From NCBI GenBank assembly GCA_965198655.1, contig OZ240668.1:2976001-3040000 (forward strand): DNA of 64,000 nucleotides, read 5' to 3'. Source of the DNA: Lichenicola sp965198655. GTDB lineage: Bacteria; Pseudomonadota; Alphaproteobacteria; Acetobacterales; Acetobacteraceae. Below, in pieces: positions 8,393-17,098 of this stretch. The notes beneath the pieces are model-generated. The model was not told the origin of the DNA, did no database searches, and worked only from the letters and a program-made list of their open reading frames with translations. Position 1 is the stretch's first letter, and each line of letters starts with the position of its first letter. The translations under genes and the position numbers were made by a program.

Positions 8393-9679
8393 CTACTCCG
8401 CCGCCCGGTCGGCCGGCTGGAGGCCGGCCAGCGCGTGGCCCATGCGGTCGCGCTTGGTGCGCAGGTAGGCCTGGTTGTAGGCGGTCTGCGGCATCTCCAG
8501 CCCGATCCGTGCGGCGACGGTGAAGCCGCGTCCTTCCAGGGCGGTGACCTTGTCCGGGTTGTTGGTCAGCAGCTCCAGCGTGTCCACGCCGCAGTCGTGC
8601 AGGATCGCCGCCGCCACCGACCAGTCGCGCGCGTCGGCGGCGAAGCCGAGCCGATGGTTGGCGTCCACCGTGTCGAGCCCCCCGTCCTGCAGCGCGTAGG
8701 CGCGCACCTTGTTGGCGAGCCCGATGCCCCGCCCCTCGTGGCCGCGCAGGTAGAGCAGCACGCCGCAGGGCGCTGCGGCGATGCGCGCCAGCGCGGTTTG
8801 GAGTTGGCTGCCGCAGTCGCAGCGCAGCGAGCCGAACACGTCGCCGGTGACGCATTCCGAATGCAGCCGCACCAGGGGCGGCCGCGTTCGCGACGAGGCC
8901 GGGTCGCCCTTCAGCAGCGCCAGGTGCTCGTGGCCGTCGCGGTCGCGGTAGGCGCGCATCTCGAACACCGTGTCGGACAGCGCCACCGGCAGGGTGGTGG
9001 TGGCGACGCGCTCGACCAGCGGCTCGGGCCTGGAGCGCTCGTCCGCGGCGAGATACGCGACCAGCTCCGCCACCGTCACCATCGGCATGTCGTGGGTGCC
9101 AGCGAAGCGACGCAGCTCGTCCATGCGGGCCATGGAGCCGTCCGCGCTCATCACCTCGCAGATCACCGCCGCCGGCCGCAGCCCGGCGAGCCGAACCAGG
9201 TCGATCGAGCCCTCGGTATGACCGGCGCGCACCAGCACCCCGCCTTCCATCGCGCGCAGCGGGAACACGTGGCCGGGCGAGACCAGGTCGGCGGGCGACG
9301 CGTCCGGGGCGGTTGCCGCCTGGATGGTGCGGGCGCGGTCATGCGCGGAGATGCCGGTGGTCACCCCGATGGTCGCCTCGATCGACACGGTGAAGGCGGT
9401 GGAGCGGGGGGCCCGGTTGTGCGCCACCATCATCGGCAGGCCGAGCCGCGCGACCTGCGACGCTTCCAGCGGCAGGCAGACCAGCCCGCGCCCGTGGGTG
9501 ACCATGAAGTTGATCGCTTCCGGCGTGGCGAACTCGGCCGCGATCACCAGGTCGCCCTCGTTCTCGCGGTCCTCGTCGTCGGTCATCAGGATCATGCGGC
9601 CGGCGCGCAGCGCGTCGAGCGCCGCCCGTATCGTCGGCGGCATCGCCGTGTCGGTGGCGGTCATGGCGCGGTCCTGCAT
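8393..9679 (-). CDS. ribBA: Bifunctional DHBP synthase / GTP cyclohydrolase II
   Basis: The 428-residue fusion carries an N-terminal 3,4-dihydroxy-2-butanone-4-phosphate synthase domain (DDEDRENEGDLVIAAE, GHTEGSIDL). The C-terminal GTP cyclohydrolase II domain has zinc ligands in CVTGDVFGSLRCDCGSQL and the GHEGRGIGL loop. Both activities look complete, so this protein supplies both substrates of the lumazine pathway. I chose ATG 9679, which has GGAG 5 bases upstream and overlaps the ribE stop by 19 bases; ATG 9664 (ATGA overlap) is the alternative. Confidence 0.96.
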   Translation of the reverse strand: MQDRAMTATDTAMPPTIRAALDALRAGRMILMTDDEDRENEGDLVIAAEFATPEAINFMVTHGRGLVCLPLEASQVARLGLPMMVAHNRAPRSTAFTVSIEATIGVTTGISAHDRARTIQAATAPDASPADLVSPGHVFPLRAMEGGVLVRAGHTEGSIDLVRLAGLRPAAVICEVMSADGSMARMDELRRFAGTHDMPMVTVAELVAYLAADERSRPEPLVERVATTTLPVALSDTVFEMRAYRDRDGHEHLALLKGDPASSRTRPPLVRLHSECVTGDVFGSLRCDCGSQLQTALARIAAAPCGVLLYLRGHEGRGIGLANKVRAYALQDGGLDTVDANHRLGFAADARDWSVAAAILHDCGVDTLELLTNNPDKVTALEGRGFTVAARIGLEMPQTAYNQAYLRTKRDRMGHALAGLQPADRAAE

Positions 9680-10272
9680 AGCTGCTCCACGTACTTGGCG
9701 ATCACGTCCACCTCCACATTCACCGGCGCGTCGGGCCGGAGCCCGCCCAGCGTGGTGTGATCCCAGGTGTGCGGGATGATCGTGACGCCGACCGCGAACT
9801 CGTCGAAGCCCGCCGCCTCCGGCTCGTCCAGGCGGTTCAGGGTGAGGCTGATGCCGTCCAGGGTGATGGAGCCCTTCGGCACGCAGTAGCGGCGCAGACG
9901 GGCCGGCAGCGCGAAGCGCAGGCTCCACGCGTCGCCTGCCGGCTCCACCGACAGCAGCGTGCCGACCGCGTCGACGTGGCCCTGCACGATGTGGCCGGAC
10001 AGACGGGTCGAGGGAGTGACCGCCCGCTCCAGGTTGACCCGGTCGCCCGATTGCAGCCGCCCGAGTGCCGTGACCGCGAGGGTCTCGTTGCTGGCGAAGA
10101 ACGAGGCCAGGCCGTCCGCGTCGCGGGTGACGGTCAGGCACACCCCGTTCACCGCGACGCTTTCGCCGAGCGCCAAATCCGGGAACCCGGTTCGGAGGTC
10201 GAGCCGCACGTCATCGCGTCCCGGCACCACCGCCGCCACGTGGCCGAGCCGTTCTATGATGCCCGAGAACAT
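9661..10272 (-). CDS. ribE: Riboflavin synthase alpha chain
   Basis: This 203-residue enzyme disproportionates two lumazine molecules to riboflavin. The start MFSGIIE is diagnostic, VNGVCLT follows, and two lumazine-binding barrel repeats span the length (the second starts near LSGHIVQGHVDAVG). ATG 10272 has a strong GGGGAGGA site just upstream. The gene overlaps the ribD end by 19 bases and the ribBA start, so the operon is translationally coupled. Confidence 0.96.
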   Translation of the reverse strand: MFSGIIERLGHVAAVVPGRDDVRLDLRTGFPDLALGESVAVNGVCLTVTRDADGLASFFASNETLAVTALGRLQSGDRVNLERAVTPSTRLSGHIVQGHVDAVGTLLSVEPAGDAWSLRFALPARLRRYCVPKGSITLDGISLTLNRLDEPEAAGFDEFAVGVTIIPHTWDHTTLGGLRPDAPVNVEVDVIAKYVEQLCRTAP

Positions 10273-11318
10273 GCATCCTCCCCATCGGGTTCGAGCCCGC
10301 GCAGCTCCGGCAGCAGCCAGAGCGGCGAGATGTCGTGGTCCGGCGCCAGCGCAACCGACAGGCGGTCCGGACCGTCGGCGGGATGGCGGATGGTCAGCCA
10401 GTCGTCCCACAGCCCGTCCCGGCGCAGGGCGTCCAGCAGGCGCGGACCGGCTTCCACCAGCGCCCACAGCACGCCGGCCTCGCCCAGCACCGGCAGCAAC
10501 CGGTCGAGCGAGGGCACCAGACGGAGGTCGAAGCCGCGCGAGGCGGCGGCCTCGGCATACCCATCCGGCAACGATCGTCCCAGCACGGCGAGCAGGCGCC
10601 GACGGTCCGGGTGGTCCGGCAGGTGGCGGACGGTGAAGTGCGGTTGGTCGGCGCGGATGGTGCCGGCTCCCGTCACCACCGCGTCGGTGGCGCGTCGCAG
10701 GCGGTGCGCCAGGTGCAGCGAGGCGGCGTCGGTGAAGGTCCTGGCGCCGGGCGGCGGCACCATGCCGCCCTCGGCGTCCAGGGCCTGCTTCACGGTGATC
10801 CAGGGCCGGCCGTCGATCGCCCAGCGGCGGAACGGCGCGATCAGCGCGCGGCACGCGCGATGGAGGCGGGCTTCCTCCGGGCCAGGGCTCGTGCCGAGCT
10901 GGTGCACGACCAGCCCGTTCTCGCGCAGCCGGTCGGCGCCGTGGCCGCCGACATGCGGGTTGGGATCCGGGCAGCCGATCCAGACCGTGCGCACCGGGCT
11001 GCCGAGGATCGCCTCCGTGCAGGGGCCGGTGCGGCCGCGGTGGTTGCAGGGCTCCAGCGTCACCAGCAGGGTGTGCGCCTCGGCCAGGCGGCGCAGCGCC
11101 AGCGCCTCGGCATGCGGTTGTCCGGCCCGGGCATGGCCTGCCGCCGCCAGGAGGCGACCGTCGCGGTCCAGGATGGCGCAGCCGACCGGCGGGTTGGGCG
11201 CGGTCGCGCCGAGATGGGCGCACGCGGCAGCCACCGCCTCGTCGAAGCCGCGGGCGACCGGCTCCGGAAGGTCCGGCCGGTCCAGCTCATCTGCCAGCAG
11301 CGACGACGCCGCGTTCAT
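10254..11318 (-). CDS. ribD: Riboflavin deaminase/reductase
   Basis: The 354-residue bifunctional enzyme deaminates and then reduces the pyrimidine intermediate of riboflavin synthesis. The N-terminal deaminase domain shows the zinc site HAEALAL and PCNHRGRTGPC and the opening GCAILDRDG. The C-terminal reductase domain starts near RPWITVKQALD. It is the first gene of the rib operon. About 85 bases separate the FMN aptamer from ATG 11318. Confidence 0.95.
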   Translation of the reverse strand: MNAASSLLADELDRPDLPEPVARGFDEAVAAACAHLGATAPNPPVGCAILDRDGRLLAAAGHARAGQPHAEALALRRLAEAHTLLVTLEPCNHRGRTGPCTEAILGSPVRTVWIGCPDPNPHVGGHGADRLRENGLVVHQLGTSPGPEEARLHRACRALIAPFRRWAIDGRPWITVKQALDAEGGMVPPPGARTFTDAASLHLAHRLRRATDAVVTGAGTIRADQPHFTVRHLPDHPDRRRLLAVLGRSLPDGYAEAAASRGFDLRLVPSLDRLLPVLGEAGVLWALVEAGPRLLDALRRDGLWDDWLTIRHPADGPDRLSVALAPDHDISPLWLLPELRGLEPDGEDACSRAS

Positions 11319-11362
11319 GCTCAATCGAATCCCGTCCAAAGGACGCGACCGGGGCGCAGCCT

Positions 11363-11403
11363 GGCGCGCACGTCCCTCCCTTGCGGGAAGAACCCTGCGC
11401 GCC
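11363..11403 (-). promoter_or_regulatory. Candidate expression platform of the FMN riboswitch
   Basis: Directly 3' of the aptamer on the minus strand is an inverted repeat, GGCGCGCA and TGCGCGCC, separated by 25 bases. An inner TCCC-ttgc-GGGA hairpin lies between the arms. There is no T-run after it, so Rho-independent termination is not evident. It may instead mask translation start signals or expose a Rho site. Confidence 0.45.
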
Positions 11404-11404
11404 G

Positions 11405-11560
11405 GCGTTCTCTTCCATCCGGACTGTACCGTCGGCTCCGGGTTCGCACCGGATCTGCTGACCCCGCCCAACCGGGCGGGCGCTCGCGGGCTGATGCTTC
11501 GGGACCGGAGCCACGTCGCAAACACCGCCGGTGGGGAGTTCCACCCCGCCCCGAGAACGT
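11405..11560 (-). ncRNA. FMN riboswitch (RFN element)
   Basis: Read on the minus strand, the conserved RFN blocks appear in order: GGGGCGGGGTGGAACTCC, CCCACCGGCGGT, AGCCCGCGAGCG, GGTCAGCAGATCCGGTG, GGAGCCGACGGT and AGTCCGGATGGAAGAGA. The 5' and 3' ends pair through CGTTCTC/GAGAACG. It lies in the leader of ribD and would reduce rib operon expression when flavin mononucleotide is plentiful. Confidence 0.96.
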
Positions 11561-11611
11561 CTTGATCCCGTATTAAGGGCGTCGATGCGGGCAACGCAAG
11601 TGCGGCGGCTT

Positions 11612-12334
11612 TCAGCGCATGACCGGCATCGCCGCCTGCACCAGCCGGATCCGGTGGCCGGGCAGCAGGTGCGACGGGTCGGGGCCGATGCCGCTGCGGA
11701 TCAGCTCGGCGCGCAGCAGGTCGGGATAGCGGCGGCAGCAGCCGGGGCGGTCGGACGGGCGCTCGACGGTGATCTCGGTCAGCGTCGCACGGCCGTAGGC
11801 CTGCACCGCGCGCTGCACGATCCACAGCGACCTGGCGTCGAGCGCCGACGCGTCGTCCGCCTGCACCGCGAAGCGGATCTCCGCCACCGGCGGCGGTGCC
11901 GCGGTCAGGTCGTCGCCCGGCACCAGCGGCATCGGCCGCGGCGGGAAGCCCCACTCGAACAGCACCAGGCCGCCACCGCCCTGCACCGGCAGCCCGGCGG
12001 ACTTGTTTGCGGCGTCGCCTACCGCGTTCGGACCGGAGGTCGTGTCGGTGTTCGGGTTGGGATAGGTGTAGGCGGTACCGAACGCGGTGGTGTCGGCGCC
12101 GGTGGCGGGATCGTGCAGGCTCTGCGGCACCTTCGGCACCGTGCCGGGATCCGGCAGCGGCGCGTCGCGCAGGCGCCGGGTCGGGGAAGCCGGGGCGGTC
12201 TCGTGGAAGTCGTAGGCGCCGGGCGCCGGAACGGACACCGAGACCGGGCCGACATGGGCCTGCGCGCGCCCCGTCGACGGCGTCAGCGCGCCCGGCAGGA
12301 GAAGAACAGCGAACACGGCGATGCGGCGCGTCAT
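11612..12334 (-). CDS. Secreted hypothetical protein
   Basis: This 240-residue protein has a clear signal peptide (MTRRIAVFAVLLLPG, cleavage near GRAQA) and a long proline- and threonine-rich middle. A more ordered C-terminal third follows from about residue 140 (AEIRFAVQADDASALDARSL). That third loosely resembles the start of an OmpA-like peptidoglycan-binding fold, but I cannot assign it. A CC pair sits at PGCCRRYPDLL. It stands alone between the riboswitch and the GST gene. Function unknown; probably periplasmic. Confidence 0.7.
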   Translation of the reverse strand: MTRRIAVFAVLLLPGALTPSTGRAQAHVGPVSVSVPAPGAYDFHETAPASPTRRLRDAPLPDPGTVPKVPQSLHDPATGADTTAFGTAYTYPNPNTDTTSGPNAVGDAANKSAGLPVQGGGGLVLFEWGFPPRPMPLVPGDDLTAAPPPVAEIRFAVQADDASALDARSLWIVQRAVQAYGRATLTEITVERPSDRPGCCRRYPDLLRAELIRSGIGPDPSHLLPGHRIRLVQAAMPVMR

Positions 12335-12375
12335 GACGAGGCTCCGGACAGCGCGACGGCGTCAGACTAGCCGCT

Positions 12376-13204
12376 TCACGTGTCGGCCGTGTTGCCGGGT
12401 GCGCCCTCGCCGCCCGGCCAGGAAAAGCGGATCGTGTGGTCGCGCAGGCCGTCCCGCACGATGTCGATGCCGCCGGAACGGACCAACCATTCCAGCCGGT
12501 GGTCGCGATACGCGCGGCGACGGCCGGCGGTGGTGTAGAAACCCGGCATCGACGCCATGCCGACCGCGGCGGCGTCGAACTCGGCAAAGGTTTCGGCCAC
12601 CGCCGGACGCGCCGCCACCCGGGCGTGCCAGCGCGCCAGGGGCGAGCCGTCCGGGGGCCCCAGGCCGTAATGTACCGACCGGTTCACCATCGGCGCCGCG
12701 GCGTGGTCGGCATGGCCGAAGCGCTCGCCGTTGAGCCAGTCCCGGTCGCCGAGGCGCTCGGCGAGCCAGGATTGCAGGATCGCGGTGTCGCGCCGGGCGA
12801 CGGCGCGCAGGTGGTCGGCGAGCGCGCCCTCGGCGCGGCGGAACCACAGGATCTCGCCCCCAGGCCCAGTTCACCGCCTCGTACTGCGCGTCGCAGACCG
12901 TCTCGATCATGCGGGCGCGGGCGCGGGCGAGCGGGTCTGCCGGCAGCAGCGCCGGGTCGGGGCAACGGTTTTCCAGGTAGTCCAGGATCACAGCCGACTC
13001 GAAGATCGCGCTGCCATCCTCGGCGAGCAGCACCGGCACCTCGCGGCGCGGGTTGGCGGCGGCGAACGGGGTGTCGCTGCGCCCGGTGCCGAAGTCCGGC
13101 GGCATCACGGCCTCGAACAACAGGCCCTTCTCGCGCAGCGCGATTCTCACCTTCTGTGCGTAGGAGGACAGCGGATGGTCGTACAGGATCACCGTCGGCC
13201 CCAT
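12376..13204 (-). pseudogene. Glutathione S-transferase gene interrupted by a one-base frameshift
   Basis: The first frame gives a typical thioredoxin-fold start (LYDHPLSSYAQKVRIALREKG, then EVPVLLAEDGSAIFESAVI) and runs through AVNWAWG. After a run of five G (12857-12861 as C on the plus strand) the homology continues in another frame as GEILWFRRAEGALADHLRAV and on to the C-terminal helical domain ending at 12376. One extra G explains the shift, and four G would restore one uninterrupted GST of about 275 residues. This may be a real inactivation or a homopolymer sequencing error. The gene starts 2 bases after the ohrR stop, so it is in one operon with the peroxide sensor. Confidence 0.85.
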
Positions 13205-13206
13205 GG

Positions 13207-13680
13207 TCACGGCCGCGCCGGACACGGCTGGGTCGGGTACGATTGGGTCAGGGCGCTGGCCAGCAGGGCGTCGCGCAGGGCGCGCACCTCCCGGTTGAGG
13301 GCGGCAAGCTCGCCGGCCTTCATGCCGGAGCTGTCGAGCATGGTCGCGGCCAGGCAGCCGGTCTGGGCCCAGAGCGCGTGTCCGGCCTGTGTGAGGCTCA
13401 CACGGACCTCGCGCTCGTCGTCGGGATTGCGCGTGCGGTCGAGCAGGCCGGCCGCCGCGAGTCGCTTGACGATCGGCGTCACCGTGCTGGGCTCGAGCGC
13501 CAGCCGTGCGGCGATCGCGCCCACGGTCCGGTCGGCCTCGCGCGCCGCCTGCAGCACCAGGAACTGCGGATAGGTGAGGCCGAGCCGGTCGAGCACCGGC
13601 TTGTATGCCCGGTTGACGGCCATGCTGGCGGCATAAAGCGAGAAGCAGAGCTGCTCGTCGAGCGGCAGGGGATCGGGCAT
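13207..13680 (-). CDS. ohrR: MarR-family organic hydroperoxide sensor OhrR
   Basis: The 157-residue regulator has the OhrR hallmark N-terminus: reactive cysteine C12 in EQLCFSLYAASMAVNRAYKPVL, followed by LTYPQFLVL and a winged helix (GAIAARLALEPSTVTPIVKRL, wing DDEREVRVSLT). Oxidation of the cysteine by organic peroxides releases DNA in this family. It is divergent from ohr. ATG 13680 was chosen because homology starts there, although the frame is open further upstream. A nested palindrome at 13723-13757 is the likely operator. Confidence 0.92.
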   Translation of the reverse strand: MPDPLPLDEQLCFSLYAASMAVNRAYKPVLDRLGLTYPQFLVLQAAREADRTVGAIAARLALEPSTVTPIVKRLAAAGLLDRTRNPDDEREVRVSLTQAGHALWAQTGCLAATMLDSSGMKAGELAALNREVRALRDALLASALTQSYPTQPCPARP

Positions 13681-13722
13681 CGAACGCGGCTCCGGACTTA
13701 CGCGTCCTCCTACCACGCCGAT

Positions 13723-13757
13723 ATGCTTGCCGCGATAACTTTTATCTGGACAAGCAT
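13723..13757. promoter_or_regulatory. Nested palindrome, candidate OhrR operator
   Basis: In the 140-base ohrR/ohr divergent region, ATGCTTG (13723-13729) pairs with CAAGCAT (13751-13757), and an inner GATAA-ctt-TTATC lies at 13734-13746. Both dyads are centred on base 13740. It is AT-rich against a GC-rich background, which fits an OhrR dimer site controlling both promoters. Confidence 0.65.
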
Positions 13758-13820
13758 CCGGCCCGGGATGTAGTCCCCCGCAGTGGCGCGCTGCGCCGGA
13801 TCGTTCAGGAGGAGCCCGCC

Positions 13821-14246
13821 ATGCCCGTCGACGTGAAGTACCGCACCACCGGATCCGCCACCGGCGGCCGCGACGGCGAGGCGCGCTCCGAGGACGGCGC
13901 ATTCCAGGTCAAGCTCGCCACCCCGAAGGAGCTCGGCGGCGCCGGCGGTCCCGGCGCCAACCCGGAGCAGTTGTTCGCAGCCGGCTACTCGGCCTGCTTC
14001 ATCGGCGCGCTCAAGGCGGCCGGCCAGCAGCTCAAGCTGCGCGTGCCGGCGGACACGACGGTGTCGGCGACGGTGGGCATCGGGCCGCGCTCCGAGGGCG
14101 GGTTCGGCATCACCGCCGACCTGTCGGTCAGCCTGCCCGGAGTGGACCGCGCCGATGCGGAGCGCCTGGTCGAGACCGCGCACGCGATCTGCCCGTATTC
14201 CAACGCCACGCGGAACAACCTGGACGTCGGCATCACCCTGACCTGA
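13821..14246 (+). CDS. ohr: Organic hydroperoxide resistance protein Ohr
   Basis: This 141-residue OsmC/Ohr-fold thiol peroxidase reduces organic hydroperoxides. The conserved catalytic residues are R17 (TGGRDG), E49 (NPEQLFAAGYSAC), the peroxidatic C59 and the resolving C124 (AICPYSNATR). The ending NNLDV-ITL is typical of Ohr. ATG 13821 has AGGAGGAG just upstream. It is divergent from ohrR and convergent with the iron transporter genes. Confidence 0.95.
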   Translation: MPVDVKYRTTGSATGGRDGEARSEDGAFQVKLATPKELGGAGGPGANPEQLFAAGYSACFIGALKAAGQQLKLRVPADTTVSATVGIGPRSEGGFGITADLSVSLPGVDRADAERLVETAHAICPYSNATRNNLDVGITLT

Positions 14247-14272
14247 ACTGACCGGCCACGGGATCGCCCGGC

Positions 14273-15334
14273 TCAGCGGCCGGGCGACGCCGGAAACGCC
14301 ACCACCGGCCCGTGCACGGCGACGCGCACGCGCCCGTCCACCGCCAGGCCGAGCGCCTGCGCGCCGCCGACCCGCGCCAGCAGCGTCGTTCCCTGTCCGG
14401 GCAGGACCAGCGCCAGGCTGGCGTCGTGGCCGTAATAGCTGATGGCTCCGATCCCGGCCTCAATCCCGCCCTCGGCGCCCAGCACCACCTGCTCCGGACG
14501 CAGCATCACCTCGACCGGGCCGTCCGGCACCGGCCCGGACAACGACAGCCGGCCCAGGGCGCAGGTCACGGCGCCGTCCAGCGCCTGGCCGTCGAGCAGC
14601 GTCGCCTCGCCGACGAAACGGGCCAGGCGGGCGTCGACCGGATGCTGATACAGCTCCGACGGCGACGCCACCTGCACCAGCCTGCCGTCGCGCAGCACGC
14701 CGACCCGGTCGCCGAGCGACAGCGCCTCGGACTGGTCGTGCGTCACCAGCAGCGCGCTGGCGCCGGCCTGCGACAGCGCGTCCGCGACCGCGCGGCGCGT
14801 GCCCACGCGCAGCGACGCGTCGAGGGCGGAGAACGGCTCGTCCAGCAGCACCAGCCGCGGCCGCGGCGCCAGGGCACGGGCCAGCGCCACGCGCTGCTGC
14901 TCGCCTCCCGAAAGCGCTTGCGGCGGACGGGCCGCGTAGGCGGCGGGCAGCCCCACCAGCTCCAGCAGCGCTCCCGCGCGGGCGCGCTCGCGCCGTCCGG
15001 CGCGGGACAGCCCGAACAGGATATTGTCGGCGACGTCCAAGTGCGGGAACAGCGCGCCGTCCTGCGCCACGTAGCCGATCCGTCGGCGCTCCGGCCGCAG
15101 GTGCACCCGTCGTCCGTCCACGGTGCCGTCGACCACGGTGCCGTCGATCGCGATCGTGCCGGCGTCGGCCTGCTCGAAGCCGCACAGGAGGCGCAGCAGC
15201 GTGGTCTTGCCGCCGCCGGAGGCGCCCAGGATCGCCACCAGGTGGCCCTCCGCCACCGACAGGTCGAGGCCGTGCAGCACCGGCGTGGCGCCGAAGGACT
15301 TCGTCACTGCGGACACGTATAACGCGTCCGTCAT
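14273..15334 (-). CDS. fbpC: Iron(III)-type ABC transporter ATP-binding protein (FbpC-like)
   Basis: The 353-residue ATPase has Walker A GASGGGKTT, signature LSGGEQQRVALARAL, Walker B LVLLDEPFSALD and the switch histidine in LLVTHDQSEAL. A C-terminal TOBE-like domain contains VMLRPEQVVL. The start ATG overlaps the permease stop (ATGA), which is usual for the last gene of fbpABC operons. A GCCCGG/CCGGGC dyad at 14266-14285 spans its stop codon. Confidence 0.9.
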   Translation of the reverse strand: MTDALYVSAVTKSFGATPVLHGLDLSVAEGHLVAILGASGGGKTTLLRLLCGFEQADAGTIAIDGTVVDGTVDGRRVHLRPERRRIGYVAQDGALFPHLDVADNILFGLSRAGRRERARAGALLELVGLPAAYAARPPQALSGGEQQRVALARALAPRPRLVLLDEPFSALDASLRVGTRRAVADALSQAGASALLVTHDQSEALSLGDRVGVLRDGRLVQVASPSELYQHPVDARLARFVGEATLLDGQALDGAVTCALGRLSLSGPVPDGPVEVMLRPEQVVLGAEGGIEAGIGAISYYGHDASLALVLPGQGTTLLARVGGAQALGLAVDGRVRVAVHGPVVAFPASPGR

Positions 15335-16878
15335 GGGCCCCCTGCCCCCATCGCCGCGACGCCCGCAGCGCCGCGGCCGAACCGGCGCGCCAGCACCCAG
15401 GTCGAGCCCAGCGACAGCAGCACCATGATCGCGGCGTAGGGGGCGGCGGCGGCGAAGGCGAGGGTGGTGGTGTCGGACCAGACCTCGGTCGCCAGGGTCT
15501 CGGTGCCGATCGGCGCCAGCAGCAGGGTGGTGGTGAGCTCGGTGACCACCGCCACGAACACCAGCGCCGCCGCCGCCCCCAGTCCGGGAGCCGCCAGCGG
15601 CAGCACCACCCGCCGGGCCACCGCCAGCGGCCCGAGCCCGAGCACCCGCCCCGCCTCCTCCAGCCGCGCTTGCGCCTGGGCAAAGGCGCTGCGCACGCTG
15701 ACCAGCGCCAGCGGCAGGAACAGGATGGCATAGGCCAGGATCAGCAGCGGCGTGCTGCCGTAGAGCGGGGTCAGCAGGCGCAGCGCCAGCGTCACCAGCG
15801 CGAGCGCCACCACGATCCCGGGCACGCCCTGGCCGAGATAGGCGGTGCGTTCCAGCAGGGTCGCCATCCGCCCGGGATAGCGCACCGCCAGGAAGCCGAG
15901 CGGCAGCGCCAGCAGCAGCGTCAGCCCGGCCCCGCCGGCGGCCAGCGACAGCGAGCCGGCGGTCGCCTGCCACAGCCTCGGCCACGACACCCCCACCGCC
16001 GCCGTCGCGGCGGCGTCGTGGCGGGACAGCCAGAACCCGAGCGTGCCCAGCGGCACGCCCAGCGTGACGGCGACCAGCGCGCAGAAGAACAGCAGCGCCG
16101 GCACGGTGGCGCGGCCGAGCCGGTACTGTGCCGGCGGACGCCCGGCGCCGCGGTGCAGCGAGGCGACCGCCTGCTTGCCACGCACCTTCAGCTCCAGCAG
16201 GAGGCAAAGGCAGCACAGCGCCACCAGCACCGTCGCCAGCAGCGACGCGTCGGGACCGGCCAGCCCGGTGCGGTACTGCGCATACAGCTCGGTGGTGAAG
16301 GTGCGGTAGCGCAGCAGCGCGAAGGCGCCGAACTCCACCAGCACGTTCAGCGCCACCAGCAGCATCCCGCCCAGCAGCGCGGGACGAAGCTGCGGCAGCA
16401 CCAGCCGGCGGAAGCAGCGCCAGGGCGACAGCCCGAGCACGCGGCCGGTTTCCTCGATCGCCGGGTCCATGCCGCGCAAGGCGGCCGCCACCGGCAGGTA
16501 GACCAGCGGCATGTAGGCCGATCCCACCACCAGCAGCGCGCCGGCGAAGTCCTGCAGCGCGTTGCTGAGCGAGATCCAGGCGTAGGAGGTGATGAAGGGC
16601 GGGATCGCCAGCGGCACCGCCGCCAGCACCGCGAAGCCGCGTCGGCCGGGCAGGTTCGTGCGCTCCACCAGCCAGGCACAGGACACGCCGATCACGGCCG
16701 CGACCACGGCGGCAGCCAGCACCAGCCCGATCGTGTCGACCAGGAGCAGGCCGACCAGGGGCCGCCACAGCAGCGCTTCCGCCTCGGCGAGCGGCACCGC
16801 GAGCGCCTGGCCCACCGTGATCGCCAGCGGCAGCAGCACCAGCGCCGACGCGGTTGCGGCCGCGAGCAGCAGCGGCAT
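15331..16878 (-). CDS. fbpB: Iron(III)-type ABC transporter permease (FbpB-like)
   Basis: This large permease of about 515 residues has two homologous halves, each with an EAA loop: EETGRVLGLSPWRCFRRLVLP and EEAGRVLGLGPLAVARRVVLP. That is the two-domain FbpB layout. I place the start at ATG 16878, directly before the first membrane segment. The frame stays open to an ATG at 16998, but those extra 40 residues are encoded by the antisense strand of a dispersed repeat copy. The natural N-terminus may therefore have been altered by the repeat. Confidence 0.85.
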   Translation of the reverse strand: MPLLLAAATASALVLLPLAITVGQALAVPLAEAEALLWRPLVGLLLVDTIGLVLAAAVVAAVIGVSCAWLVERTNLPGRRGFAVLAAVPLAIPPFITSYAWISLSNALQDFAGALLVVGSAYMPLVYLPVAAALRGMDPAIEETGRVLGLSPWRCFRRLVLPQLRPALLGGMLLVALNVLVEFGAFALLRYRTFTTELYAQYRTGLAGPDASLLATVLVALCCLCLLLELKVRGKQAVASLHRGAGRPPAQYRLGRATVPALLFFCALVAVTLGVPLGTLGFWLSRHDAAATAAVGVSWPRLWQATAGSLSLAAGGAGLTLLLALPLGFLAVRYPGRMATLLERTAYLGQGVPGIVVALALVTLALRLLTPLYGSTPLLILAYAILFLPLALVSVRSAFAQAQARLEEAGRVLGLGPLAVARRVVLPLAAPGLGAAAALVFVAVVTELTTTLLLAPIGTETLATEVWSDTTTLAFAAAAPYAAIMVLLSLGSTWVLARRFGRGAAGVAAMGAGGP

Positions 16879-16910
16879 CGGGACCCGCCGCCTGGAGGCC
16901 CTGGTTCGGC

Positions 16911-17073
16911 CAAGGCCAGGGCTCTGCCCATCGATCTGCTTCGCAGCATCGATCTGCTTCGCAGCTCGATCCACTAGGGCCTCGGCCCCAGACCCCATTA
17001 CTTTAAGAATCGGGTTTGAAGGGCTTCGCCCTTCATGGGGTCCAGGGGCAAGGCCCCTGGGCTTCCTTTGTCG
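16911..17073 (+). repeat. Dispersed compound-hairpin repeat, copy B
   Basis: This is a full-length copy with the double CTGC-ttc-GCAG block, CGGCC/GGCCCC-type stems, AAGGGC-ttc-GCCCTT and AGGGGC-aag-GCCCCT. It lies between fbpA and fbpB of an otherwise contiguous operon. It could attenuate read-through or stabilise the upstream fbpA message. Its 3' flank (ACCAGAGTTTCCAAACGAG) resembles the flank of copy C. Confidence 0.85.
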
Positions 17074-17098
17074 TCTACCAGAGTTTCCAAACGAGCTC

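Noticed and set aside
7871..9760. A 629-codon plus-strand frame opposite ribH and ribBA
   Set aside because: Repetitive H/R/G/A composition and perfect antisense overlap with well-identified rib genes mark it as a shadow frame.
14266..14285. GCCCGG/CCGGGC dyad between ohr and fbpC as a terminator
   Set aside because: Short stem overlapping the fbpC stop, no T-run, and such dyads are common by chance at this GC content.
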